Shown here piece by piece: positions 25,374 to 34,900 of a stretch of 64,000 nucleotides of DNA. The stretch spans positions 124,001 to 188,000 of the forward strand of contig JAFEFL010000025.1 in assembly GCA_018240595.1 (NCBI GenBank), given 5' to 3'. A program made the position numbers and the translations under genes. The DNA is from Pseudomonadota bacterium. GTDB taxonomy: Bacteria; Pseudomonadota; Alphaproteobacteria; Rhizobiales; Xanthobacteraceae. Every line of letters begins with the position of its first letter. Position 1 is the first letter of the stretch. The notes beneath the pieces were generated by a model that had not been told where the DNA came from, searched no databases, and saw only the letters and a list, made by a program, of their open reading frames with translations.

Positions 25374-26741
25374 ATGACGATCACCCGCACCCAGGCGCAA
25401 TGGGCGCTTGCTGTTGCGCTCTCGACCCTGCTTCTGGTCGCCCCGGCGCTCTGGAACGGCTTTCCGCTGCTCGAATACGACACCGGCGGCTTTCTCGCCC
25501 GCTGGTATGAGGGCACGCTGCTCATCAACCGTCCGCTGATCTACGGCCTGCTGCTGATGATCAATGTGCCGCTGGCCTTTTGGCCTGTACTGGTCATCCA
25601 GTCCTGGTTGACCATCTGGATCGTGGCACTGGTGCTGCGCACCCACGGTTATCCGGATCGACCGATGCTGCTGCTCGGCCTCGTCAGCGCCTTGTCGGTG
25701 CTGACCACCCTGCCCTGGATCACCGCGATCCTGCTCACCGACATCTATTGCGGCCTGGCGATCCTGTCCTTCTATATGCTGCTGACGCGAGCGGAATTGC
25801 TGACGCGCGGCGAGCGCATCGGCCTCATCGCGCTCATCGCCTGCGCGGTCGCCAGCCACAGCGCGACCCTGGCGGTCATGATCCTATTGTCGGCCGCATC
25901 GCTGGTTCTCACCTTGATCGATCGCAAGCGGCTGCCGCGCCTGCGCGTCGCGCAAGGCGTGATGGCGATCGTGCTCGGCGCCGTCATCGTACTCGGCACC
26001 AATTTCATCCTGGTGAAGCGGATCGCATGGACGCCGGGCGGCTTCTCCATGTATTTCGGCCGCATGCTGCAGGCCGGGATCGTGCCGAAATATCTCGCCA
26101 AACATTGCCCCGATCCGACCATCAAGCTCTGCGCCATCAAGGACCGGCTGCCGGACAACGCCGACGACTGGTTCTGGGCGGACAAGGATTTCGACAAGCT
26201 CGGCCGCTTCGCCGGCATGAGCGCCGAGATGGAACGCGTGGCGCTCGGCAGCGTCGCCGAATTCCCGCTCGACGTCATCAAGACGACGATCGAAGCGACC
26301 GCCGAGCAGCTCGTCGCCGTGCGCACCGGCGAAGGCGTCGTCAACTGGATCTGGCACACTTACTTCATCGTCAAGGACTGGGCGCCGCAGTTGCAGCCGA
26401 CGATGTGGGCGGCCAGGCAGCAGAAGGGCGAGATCTCGTTCACCGCGATCAACGCCGTGCATTATCCGGTCGCGCTCATCTCCATGGCGCTGTTGCCGTT
26501 CATCGTGATCATGGGCTGGACCGGGCGGTTGCCGCGCGAGTTCGGCGATCTCGCACTCGTCTGTATCCTCGCCTTGCTCGCCAACGCCTTCGTCTGCGGC
26601 GGTCTGGCCAATCCGCATGACCGCTACGGTGCGCGCATTGTCTGGCTTGCGGTATTCACCGCGGGCCTGGCGCTGGTACGCCTCTACGAACAGCGCGGCG
26701 CCGCCAGCGCGGCCCCGGCCCGCGACATTCTGGCCACCTGA
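25374..26741 (+). CDS. Multi-pass membrane protein of unknown function (copy 1)
   Basis: A 455-residue integral membrane protein with about nine hydrophobic helices, starting MTITRTQAQWALAVALSTLL. Signature spots shared with the next gene are PALWNGFPLLEYDTGGF in the first loop, TPGGFSMYFGRMLQAGIVPK with AKHCPDPTIKLC in a central loop, and ANPHDRYGARIVW near the end. The layout (short acidic first loop with Asp, long central soluble loop) recalls GT-C-type glycosyltransferases or polymerases, but no clear family is assigned. The frame is open far upstream; the ATG at 25374 begins the first helix. Confidence 0.65.
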   Translation: MTITRTQAQWALAVALSTLLLVAPALWNGFPLLEYDTGGFLARWYEGTLLINRPLIYGLLLMINVPLAFWPVLVIQSWLTIWIVALVLRTHGYPDRPMLLLGLVSALSVLTTLPWITAILLTDIYCGLAILSFYMLLTRAELLTRGERIGLIALIACAVASHSATLAVMILLSAASLVLTLIDRKRLPRLRVAQGVMAIVLGAVIVLGTNFILVKRIAWTPGGFSMYFGRMLQAGIVPKYLAKHCPDPTIKLCAIKDRLPDNADDWFWADKDFDKLGRFAGMSAEMERVALGSVAEFPLDVIKTTIEATAEQLVAVRTGEGVVNWIWHTYFIVKDWAPQLQPTMWAARQQKGEISFTAINAVHYPVALISMALLPFIVIMGWTGRLPREFGDLALVCILALLANAFVCGGLANPHDRYGARIVWLAVFTAGLALVRLYEQRGAASAAPARDILAT

Positions 26742-26894
26742 CCTTTCCCGGCGTGAACCAATTCGTTCGGCCGGCGTTCATACGCCGGCCCGTAGTTTGC
26801 ATGCCGTCGTCCGCGAGCAGCCGGTTGCGTTTTATCAATTTCCCGGCCTTCGGACACCGGCAGGCTCCGGTAGGACGGTCCAGTGGGGTTCAAC

Positions 26895-28280
26895 ATGACG
26901 AACATCGAGGTCGTTGGGCGCCGACCGCTTGCCGGCAGGCGGTTGTCCGATCCCAGCGGCGCTGTGGTTGCCTGGATCGCGGCGGCGGCGGTCATGATCG
27001 CCCTGATGCTCGTTCCCGCGGTCTGGAACGGTTTTCCACTGATCTTCCCGGACACCGGCGGCTACTTCACCGCGCCGATGGTGCGCGAACTCGCCAATGG
27101 CCGCTCGGCGCTCTACGGCCTGTTTCTCAATGCCGGCATTCCATATGCGTTCTGGCCCTGCGTCGTCGCGCAAGCCGCGCTGATGACCTGGCTGTTCGCA
27201 GTGACCTTGCGCGTCAATGGCCTTGGCGGCCGGCCGTGGCTGACGCTCGGCATCGTCGTGCTCTTGTGCCTCGCCACCAGCCTGCCCTGGTTCGCCGGGC
27301 AATTGATGCCGGACATCCTGTTCCCCGCCATGGCTTTGTCGCTCTATTTGCTCGCTTATGGCGATGCGCAACTCGCGAAATGGGAGCGCTGGTTTCTCGC
27401 CGCCGTCGTCGCTTTCGCGATGGCGAGCCACATGGCCGCCGCCGGAATGGCCGTTGCCGTTGTCGTGGCGCTGGCCCTGACGCAGATAACGAAGCTGGCG
27501 CTGCCGCGTGCGCGCCTTGCTTTTGCCGCCGGCGCGGTCGCCGGCGGCATTCTGTTGTGTCCGGTATCGAACTTGATCCTCACCGGCCAGTTCGCCTTCA
27601 CGCCGGGCGGCTCCAGCTTCCTGTTCGGCCGTCTCGTCGAGGACGGCATCATCAACCGCTACCTTGCCGACCACTGTCCGGACGACACCGTTCAGCTCTG
27701 CCAATATAAAGGCGAGATCCAGGAGGACGCGGATTCGTGGCTGTGGTGGGGCGGCTCGCCGCTCTACAAGTTGGGCGGCTGGGAAGCCTACGAACCCGAA
27801 GCCAAACGCATCATCGCGGCCACACTTCACGAGTATCCGCTGAAGCACGCCACCACGGCGATCAATGCCGCGATCTCGCAGTTCTTCACCTTCGAGACCG
27901 AAATCGGCGTCGACGACAATCAGCCGACCTTGTGGGCTTTCGAGCAGTTCATTCCGAGACTCTATCCGGCGTTGCTGGCGGCGCGGCAGCAGGCCGAGCG
28001 CTTCGATGTCTCGCCGGTGAACACCCTGCACCGGCCAGTGGCCTATCTGTCGCTGGCGGCATTGGCGCTCGCCCTGATCTTCCAGCGCCGCCTCGGCCTC
28101 CCCCCCGAAGCGCGCGCGCTCGGATTGCTATTATTCGCCGCGCTCGCCGCCAATGCCGTCATCTGCGGCGTGTTCTCGCATCCGGTCGACCGCTACCAGA
28201 GCCGGCTCGTGATGCTGGCGCCGTTCGTCGTCGCCATTATCGTGGCGCGGCGCGCCATCCACAACCCGCAAGCAAGTTGA
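26895..28280 (+). CDS. Multi-pass membrane protein of unknown function (copy 2)
   Basis: A 461-residue paralogue of the preceding gene, 153 bases downstream in the same direction. Conserved signatures are PAVWNGFPLIFPDTGGYFTA, TPGGSSFLFGRLVEDGI, ADHCPDDTVQLCQYKGEI and SHPVDRYQSRLVM. Roughly nine membrane helices surround a 100-residue central loop. A GTG four codons upstream (26883) is an alternative start. The paired cysteines around CPDxxxxLC are kept in both copies and could form a disulfide in the periplasmic loop. The tandem pair points to a gene duplication; the role is unknown. Confidence 0.65.
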   Translation: MTNIEVVGRRPLAGRRLSDPSGAVVAWIAAAAVMIALMLVPAVWNGFPLIFPDTGGYFTAPMVRELANGRSALYGLFLNAGIPYAFWPCVVAQAALMTWLFAVTLRVNGLGGRPWLTLGIVVLLCLATSLPWFAGQLMPDILFPAMALSLYLLAYGDAQLAKWERWFLAAVVAFAMASHMAAAGMAVAVVVALALTQITKLALPRARLAFAAGAVAGGILLCPVSNLILTGQFAFTPGGSSFLFGRLVEDGIINRYLADHCPDDTVQLCQYKGEIQEDADSWLWWGGSPLYKLGGWEAYEPEAKRIIAATLHEYPLKHATTAINAAISQFFTFETEIGVDDNQPTLWAFEQFIPRLYPALLAARQQAERFDVSPVNTLHRPVAYLSLAALALALIFQRRLGLPPEARALGLLLFAALAANAVICGVFSHPVDRYQSRLVMLAPFVVAIIVARRAIHNPQAS

Positions 28281-28320
28281 CACGGACATGATATAAGCCT
28301 CGTCATTTGGGGGCTTTTCC

Positions 28321-29418
28321 ATGCCGGTTTTTCGACTCGCATTCATCGCGATACTGACGGCGCTCTTCATCGCGCCGGCCACGGCACAGGATTACATCCG
28401 CGAAGAACTGCGGGTACCAATGGACGGCACCGGCGGCAAGGGTCTCGAAACGCTGCTGATCCGGCCGGCCGAGACCGGACGGTATCCGCTCGTCATCATC
28501 AGCCACGGTTCGCCGCGCAAGGCTGAAGAGCGACCGAAGATGACTCCGGCGGCCTTTTACAACGTCGCGCTTGAGTTTGCCCGGCGCGGTTTCGCGGTCG
28601 CCATCGTCATGCGGCGCGGCTACGGCGATTCCGGCACCGATCTGGCCGAACGCTCGGGTTCATGTGACAATCCGAATTACATCAGGTCAGGCCGCATCGG
28701 CGCGGCCGACATCAAGGCCGCTATCGTCGCGCTCGGCAAACGGTCCGATGTCGATCCGGCGCGCGTCATCGCCGTCGGTCAGTCGGCCGGCGGCCTTGCC
28801 TCGGTCGCACTCGCCGCCGACCCGCCGCCCGGCCTGGTTGCGGTCATCAGTTTCGCGGGTGGCCGCGGCTCGCGTGCCGATTTCGATGTCTGCAAGGAAG
28901 AGCGGCTGATCGCGGCCTTCGGCGCCTTTGGCAAGACGTCGCGGCTGCCGATGCTGTGGGTCTATACCGCGAACGATCATTTCTTCGAGCCGAAGCTGGC
29001 CGAGAAACTCCATGACGCGTTCAAGGCGGGTGGCGGCCGCGTTCAATTCATCCGCGCACCGGCCTACGGCAAGGATGGTCACCTGTTATTCTCGGTCGGC
29101 GGCATTCCGCAGTGGACTTCTTACGTCGACGGTTTTCTGGCCGACAACAATCTGACCCAGCGCGCGTCACTTGCGCCGCTGCCACCGCTGCCGGCCCTGA
29201 CGCCGCCGCCGCAGCTCGGCGCGCACGGCCGCGAGTCCTTCGATCGCTATCGGTTGGCGCTGGGGTCCAAGGCCTTCGCGGTGTCGAGCGATGGCTATTT
29301 CGGCTGGCAATCCGGCCGCCGCAGCACAGAAGATGCGCGGCAAGGCGCGCTGAAACTCTGCGAAGACAAAAAAAGGCAATGCCGTGTCGTCTTCGTCGAT
29401 GACGCACCAGTTCCTTAG
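28321..29418 (+). CDS. Secreted alpha/beta hydrolase (dienelactone-hydrolase-like)
   Basis: A 365-residue exported serine hydrolase. MPVFRLAFIAILTALFIAPA with TAQ is a signal peptide (cleavage near 23). The catalytic triad can be placed: Ser in the nucleophile elbow AVGQSAGG, Asp in YTANDHFFE, and His in KDGHLLFS. An oxyanion strand PLVIISHGSP precedes. After residue 280 a Pro/Leu-rich linker leads to a small C-terminal domain (FAVSSDGYFGWQSGR, ending KKRQCRVVFVDDAPVP) typical of DUF4189-like tails. It ends 4 bases into the facing FAD monooxygenase gene. The substrate is unknown. Confidence 0.78.
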   Translation: MPVFRLAFIAILTALFIAPATAQDYIREELRVPMDGTGGKGLETLLIRPAETGRYPLVIISHGSPRKAEERPKMTPAAFYNVALEFARRGFAVAIVMRRGYGDSGTDLAERSGSCDNPNYIRSGRIGAADIKAAIVALGKRSDVDPARVIAVGQSAGGLASVALAADPPPGLVAVISFAGGRGSRADFDVCKEERLIAAFGAFGKTSRLPMLWVYTANDHFFEPKLAEKLHDAFKAGGGRVQFIRAPAYGKDGHLLFSVGGIPQWTSYVDGFLADNNLTQRASLAPLPPLPALTPPPQLGAHGRESFDRYRLALGSKAFAVSSDGYFGWQSGRRSTEDARQGALKLCEDKKRQCRVVFVDDAPVP

Positions 29419-30635
29419 CCGCGGGGCGTCCTGATGTGCTCCGGCCGCACGCCGTTGCCGATGAGATAGGCCGGCACGCGGCGCAGCAGCGGAAAGCGGT
29501 CGAGCACCTTGACCGGCCAGGGCGGCGCGATGCGCCCTTCGCTCGCCAGCACCCGCTTGAGCACGCGGTTATGCACGAATATCTGGATGCGCTGGATCAC
29601 GCGCATCGGAAACGAGCGCCGCGCCTCGACGGCGGCGAGCACGTCGGCGGTGATGCTCCGGTCCTTGAGGGGCTGCGCCAGGATGTTGGCCGCCGCCACC
29701 GCGTCCTGGATGGCGAGATTGACGCCGACACCGCCGACAGGCGACATCGCATGGGCGGCATCGCCGATGCAGATGAGGCCCGGCCGGTGCCACGTCTTGA
29801 GGCGATCGACCGCCACGGTAAGCAGCTTGATCTTGTCCCAGCCGTCGAGCTCGCCGATGCGATCGTCGAGGAACGGCGACATCGCCAGCACCTTGGCGCG
29901 GAACGCCGGCAAACCATCGCGTTTCTCCGCGTCGATGCCGCCCTTCGGGATGACATAGGCGCACTGCCAGTAGTCGCGGCGGTTGAGCATGATCATCATG
30001 CGGCCGGCCTCGATATGGCCGAAGGTTTCCGGCGTGTCGCTCTCGCGCCGCGACATGCGGAACCACAGGACGTCGATCGGCGCGCCGAGATCCTCGACCT
30101 CGAGGCGGGCGCGCTCGCGCACCGTCGAATGGCGGCCGTCGCAGCCGACGACGAGATCGGCGCGGATGTCGAGCATGCCGTCCGGCGTCGTCGCGCGAAC
30201 GCCGGCGACGCGCCCGCTCTCCTCGATCAGATCGGTGGCCTCGGCCTGCATGCGTAGATCGAAGTTTGAAAACTGCCGGCCTTGCTTCGCCAGGAAATCA
30301 AGGAAGTCCCATTGCGGCATCAGCGCAATGAACTTGCAGCGCGTTGGCAGATGCGTGAAGTCGGCGACCTTGACGTGCGCTTCGCCGATCTGCGCGGTCA
30401 GTTCGCGAACCTCGTCGTGCGGCACTTTGAGGAATTCGTCGAGCAGTCCGAGTTCGTGCATCAACTGCAGCGTCGAGGGATGGATGGTGTCGCCGCGGAA
30501 ATCGCGGAAGAAGTCCGCGTGCTTCTCCAGCACCGTGACCTTGACGCCGGCGCGCGCCAGGAGAAAGCCAAGCATGATGCCGGCCGGGCCGCCGCCGGCG
30601 ATACAACAGGTAGTCTCGATGCTTTGATCGGCCAT
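29415..30635 (-). CDS. FAD-dependent aromatic-ring monooxygenase family protein
   Basis: A 406-residue group A flavin monooxygenase (p-hydroxybenzoate hydroxylase fold). GxGxxG is in CCIAGGGPAGIMLGFLLARA, the DG motif in VVGCDGRHSTVRERARL, and the GD motif in ICIGDAAHAMSPVGGVGVNL. The ATG at 30635 begins the FAD fold; the much longer open frame upstream overlaps the ferredoxin gene. It lies 44 bases after a [2Fe-2S] ferredoxin. Members hydroxylate phenols or act in ubiquinone synthesis; the exact reaction cannot be called. Confidence 0.82.
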   Translation of the reverse strand: MADQSIETTCCIAGGGPAGIMLGFLLARAGVKVTVLEKHADFFRDFRGDTIHPSTLQLMHELGLLDEFLKVPHDEVRELTAQIGEAHVKVADFTHLPTRCKFIALMPQWDFLDFLAKQGRQFSNFDLRMQAEATDLIEESGRVAGVRATTPDGMLDIRADLVVGCDGRHSTVRERARLEVEDLGAPIDVLWFRMSRRESDTPETFGHIEAGRMMIMLNRRDYWQCAYVIPKGGIDAEKRDGLPAFRAKVLAMSPFLDDRIGELDGWDKIKLLTVAVDRLKTWHRPGLICIGDAAHAMSPVGGVGVNLAIQDAVAAANILAQPLKDRSITADVLAAVEARRSFPMRVIQRIQIFVHNRVLKRVLASEGRIAPPWPVKVLDRFPLLRRVPAYLIGNGVRPEHIRTPRG

Positions 30636-30679
30636 GATTGGCCCCGCCGTCGATGAACGAGCCGCCGCGCCGAAAGTGA

Positions 30680-31000
30680 CTACGCCTGCTTCTCCGGCGT
30701 GCGCACTACGAGACCGTCGAGCGCGTCGCTCACCTTGATCTGGCACGACAGCCGCGAGTTCGGCCGCACGTCGTAGCCAAAGTCGAGCATGTCCTCTTCC
30801 ATCGGCGACGGCTCGCCGACCGTCGCGCGCCAGGCCTCTTCCACATAGACGTGGCAGGTCGCGCAGGCGCAGGCGCCGCCACACTCGGCTTCGATGCCGG
30901 GAATGTTGTTGCGCAGCGCCGTTTCCATCACGGTTGCGCCGTTCTCGGCGTCGACGGTGCGCGCGGTGCCGCTGAAATCGATGAACGTGATCTTGGGCAT
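30680..31000 (-). CDS. [2Fe-2S] ferredoxin, adrenodoxin type
   Basis: A 106-residue electron carrier. The cluster ligands follow CX5CX2C...C: Cys40, Cys46, Cys49 and Cys86 ([18 protein letters not shown] and RLSCQ). The acidic patch [12 protein letters not shown] between them is typical of adrenodoxin/putidaredoxin partners of P450s or Rieske oxygenases. It is co-directional with the downstream FAD monooxygenase. No ferredoxin reductase or P450 gene is nearby, so its partner is uncertain. Confidence 0.92.
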   Translation of the reverse strand: MPKITFIDFSGTARTVDAENGATVMETALRNNIPGIEAECGGACACATCHVYVEEAWRATVGEPSPMEEDMLDFGYDVRPNSRLSCQIKVSDALDGLVVRTPEKQA

Positions 31001-31097
31001 ACGGAAAAGGCCGGATTTGTGTGGGGAACAGCGCCGGAACCGGCGCGCGGCCTCTATATAATCATTCGGCGGCCAATGCCAGCAATCAGGCTTTCGA

Positions 31098-31448
31098 TCA
31101 GGTGTGGCGCAACAGGTCGGCGATCAGCGCGCGGGCCTGGGTCACCGCCTCGGCGAGACGGTCCACCGCGGCCGAGCACTCCTCGGCCGTGCCACGCGCG
31201 GCACGCTCGGTCGCTTCCGCCGCCCGCGCCACCGCGCCGGCGCCGATACCGGCGGCCGAACCCTTCAGCGCGTGGGCGAGTGCAAGAACACCGTTGCCGT
31301 CGGCCTTGCGCATGCGGCCGACCAGCAATTCGGCCTGACGGTCAAACAGGGCGAGCACTTCCTGCTCCAGATTGCGGTTGCCGAGCGTCATCCGCGCCAG
31401 ATGGGTCCGGTCGAGGACCGCTTCATTGACCTGTACCGCGCTGTCCAT
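31098..31448 (-). CDS. HPt domain protein
   Basis: A 116-residue histidine phosphotransfer protein. The phospho-accepting motif is [15 protein letters not shown], where the His of HALKGSA is the expected site. The rest is the usual four-helix bundle, rich in Ala and Arg. The ATG at 31448 was chosen; an upstream extension of 18 codons lacks support. It is divergent from the GPR-like gene across about 500 bases. No kinase or response regulator is adjacent. SixA at 14.9 kb could in principle dephosphorylate it. Confidence 0.82.
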   Translation of the reverse strand: MDSAVQVNEAVLDRTHLARMTLGNRNLEQEVLALFDRQAELLVGRMRKADGNGVLALAHALKGSAAGIGAGAVARAAEATERAARGTAEECSAAVDRLAEAVTQARALIADLLRHT

Positions 31449-31944
31449 GCCGCAATCCCCCTCGCTCGCTATGGAGCTCCAAGTTTGCCGACACCGTCCC
31501 AACGACCGGTAAATTCCGGTGGCGCTCCGGTTTATGACCGCGGGACAACTTAGCCGCCGTGGTTAAGGCCGGCGTAACTCTGCCCGGCATTCGGCCACCA
31601 CCCGTCACAGAGCCGCCGTAAAGTCGGCCTCAGGTCGCCAAGGGGGCGGCTATCCAAATTTCCTTGATCGCGCCGCACCTTGGGCCTTACCAACGGGCCC
31701 GGCAGAGCGCCGTGGTTAAGGCCCGTTAACGATGATTAAAACATCCTTACCGGCGCGGTTTCTTTCGTTCTGCCAATACGATACGATGAAATGCTGGCGG
31801 ACAGGTGGAACCTCGCGAAAACCTGGCCGCGCATGACATCTGAGGCCCCGGCGCCGAAAGCATGGCGTCGGGCACTTGAGCTTTGGCCCTGCCCGGCAGG
31901 GCGCAAGTCCGACTTTCAGTCCGCGTAACGACGAGGCGTACCCA
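31449..31944. promoter_or_regulatory. Divergent control region with CtrA-like sites and a direct repeat
   Basis: About 500 bases between the HPt gene and the GPR-like gene. It contains an exact 15-bp direct repeat GCCGTGGTTAAGGCC at 31556-31570 and 31709-31723. The first copy continues as TTAA-N7-GTAAC (31563-31578). The second continues into three TTAA tetramers at exact 10-base spacing (31716, 31726, 31736). These resemble CtrA half-sites, although the second array has N6 rather than the canonical N7 spacing. No ORF or terminator was recognised here. Confidence 0.5.
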
Positions 31945-34900
31945 ATGGCGAACAACCCGCAGCAGTCCAAGAACGCAACGGACCAAGCGATGGCCGCGCT
32001 CGAGGATGCGCTCAACGTCCATATCGCCTCGCCGCGTACGGAACCGCGCCTCGAGCCCGGCGCGCCGCAGGACAAGACCGACACCTTCGAATTCGACCCC
32101 GGCCCGGCCGCCGACCTTTTCCGCGACCCGGAACCGGCGCCGCGCGACGGCAGCGCCGCACGCGAGACCGAAGCGCCCTCGCAGTGGCTCAACGCCGACG
32201 GCTCGCCGCGCCTGCCCGCCAATGACGACCGCGCCAGCATGGGCGTCGTGCTGCAGGGCCTGCGCCGCCGCCGCGCCCGCGCGCCTTACGCCATCGCCAC
32301 GGTCGTCTCGATCGCCTGGGCGGTCGGCGCCGCGGCGCTCGCATTCCTGTCGCGCGGCGAACTCGCCAACCTGCTCTCCAGCACCAACATGGCCATCGCC
32401 ACGATCGCCGGCATCGTCGCCGCGGTCGTCGTGCCGGTGATCTTCTTCTACGTCCTCGCCCACCTGTTCAGCCGCTCGCAGGATCTGCGCCTCGTCGCCG
32501 AGTCGATGGCCGAGGTCGCCATGCGCTTGTCGCAACCGGAGACCGCCGCGCGCGAGCAGATCGTTTCGGTCGGCCAGGCCATCCGCCGCGAAGTCACGGC
32601 CATGGGCGACGGCGTCGAACGCGCGCTCGCCCGCGCCGCCGAGCTCGAGGCGCTGGTGCATAACGAAGTGTCGGCGCTGGAGCGCGCCTATAACGACAAC
32701 GAAGTGCGCATTCGCGATCTCTTGTCCGAACTGTCCAACCAGCGCGACACGCTGGTCAGCCAGGCCGACCAGGTGCGCAAGGCGATCGGCGCAGTGCATC
32801 TCGACCTGTCGCACGACATCACCTCGGTCGGCGATCTGGTCGCCGAGAAGGTCAACGAAGTGGCGCAGCGCGTCACGCGCTCGCTCACCGAGAAGGGCGA
32901 GCACATCACGCTGGCGCTCGGCCATGCCGGCGACTCGATGATCGACGCGCTCGGCGAGCGCGGCTCGACCTTGCTCGAGCGCCTGGAAACCACCAGCGAC
33001 CGCGCCACCACGGCAATCGCCTCGGCGAGCGACCGTCTCGCCGACAGCCTCAATTTCAAAACCGACCACATCCACGACGAGTTCTCGGATATGGCGGCGC
33101 GCCTGCAGCAGATGATGACCACCCGGCTCGACCAGGTGGCGCAGGGCTTCGCGCAGAAGACCACCGGCACCATCGACGCGATGGCGTCGCGCTCGCAGCA
33201 GTTCACCGATACGCTGTCGCAGACCAGCGCCCAGATCGTGACGCAGCTGTCGCGCCGCACCGACGAGATCGCCGATCGTCTGCACGCCAACAGCAGTTCG
33301 CTGATCGAGAATATCGGCAATCGCGGCAACGAAATCGTCGCCCTCATCGAACAGACCGGCACCCACACCAACGAGACTTTGGCGGCGCGCAGCCAGTCGG
33401 TCGCCGACACGTTCCGCCGCAACGCCGACCTCCTCGCCGCGAGCCTCGACAATCGCAACGAACAGACCGATGCGATGCTGGCGGAGCGCCTCAAGGCTTT
33501 CGAGCAGGTGTTCGAACTCAAGGGCACCGCGCTGTCGGAGAAGATCGAGCGCGATTCGGCGACGCTCGGCACCCTCATCACCCGTCACGTCACGGAGTTC
33601 GACCACAACATCAAGACGTACGGCGGCGCTCTGATCGAGCGTCTCGGCGAACGCACCCAGGATGTCGCCGACGCCATGCGCGCCTATCTCGACTCGTTCG
33701 ATGAACGCGTCACCGGCCGCGCCGACGCGCTCTCGACCACGCTCGACAAACGCCTGGTCCAGTTCGAGGACCTGCTTGGCGCCCGCGTCAGCGATATGGC
33801 CAACACCCTCACCGACGGCGGCAACGAGATCATCGGGGCGCTCGACAAGCGCATCACCGATGTCACCGGCGTCATCACGCTTCGTGGCACCGAAGTCGCC
33901 AACGCCATCACCGTCAAGATCGACGAGATGGACAAGACCCTCGGCGCCCGCGCCATCGAAGTCGCCGACACGCTCGACGGCCGCATCGAGCGCTTCGAGG
34001 ACCTGCTGGTCAACCGCACGGTTACCGTCACCGATCAGATCGAAAACCGAACGAAGTCCGCGGCCGACGCTCTCAATGCCCGGCTCGAGGAACTGTCGAG
34101 CGCGATCAAGACCAACACGTCGGATGCCGAGAACGCCCTCACCGCGCTCGCTTCCTCCACCACCGAGCAGATCCGCCACAGCGCCTCGAGCGCCGAGCGC
34201 AGCCTGATCAACGCCAGCGACGAGATCGCCCGCAATATCGTGGCCCGCGCCGAAGAGATCGCCGAGACGGTCAGCAAGCGCACCAACGAGATGACCGAGG
34301 TGCTGTCGGATCGCAGCGGCGGCGTGCTGCACGCGATCACCGAAAAGGGCCAGCAGTTCGCGGCCGATGTCAGCAAGGCGACCGAACAGGCGATCGCCGA
34401 ATTCGACGTCAAGGGCGTCGCCTTCAGCCGCGCCGTGCTGGACAACAGCACCGAGATCACCCGCATGATCAACACCGCGGGCGAACTCGCGGCCAACACC
34501 GTGACCCGCACGCTCAACGACCTGCAGGACACCGCGACCAAGGCGATCGAGCGCTCGCGCGCGACCGCGACCTCGACCGTCAGCGAGATGCTCGAAGCCC
34601 ACAAGATGGTGAGCGACGACACCACCGCGCTGTTCGAGCGCCTGCGCGAAGCCAATATCATGCTGCAGGAAGTGCTGTCCGGCTCGCACGAGAACATGAG
34701 CGCGCTGGAAAACACGCTGATGCTGCGCGTGTCGGAATTCGTCACCGCGATGACCGAGGTCAACGGCACGACCAACGAAGCGACCAACCGCGTCGAGACC
34801 ACGATCGTCAACTTCCGCGAACTGACCGCGCATGCGCTCAACGACCTGAGCCAGCTCGCCACCCAGTTCGACGAGCACGGCCGCGATCTCGCCAAGGCCG

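Noticed and set aside
28281..28320. TTGACA and TATAAG upstream of the secreted hydrolase as a promoter
   Set aside because: The two hexamers are only nine bases apart, too close for a sigma-70 promoter.
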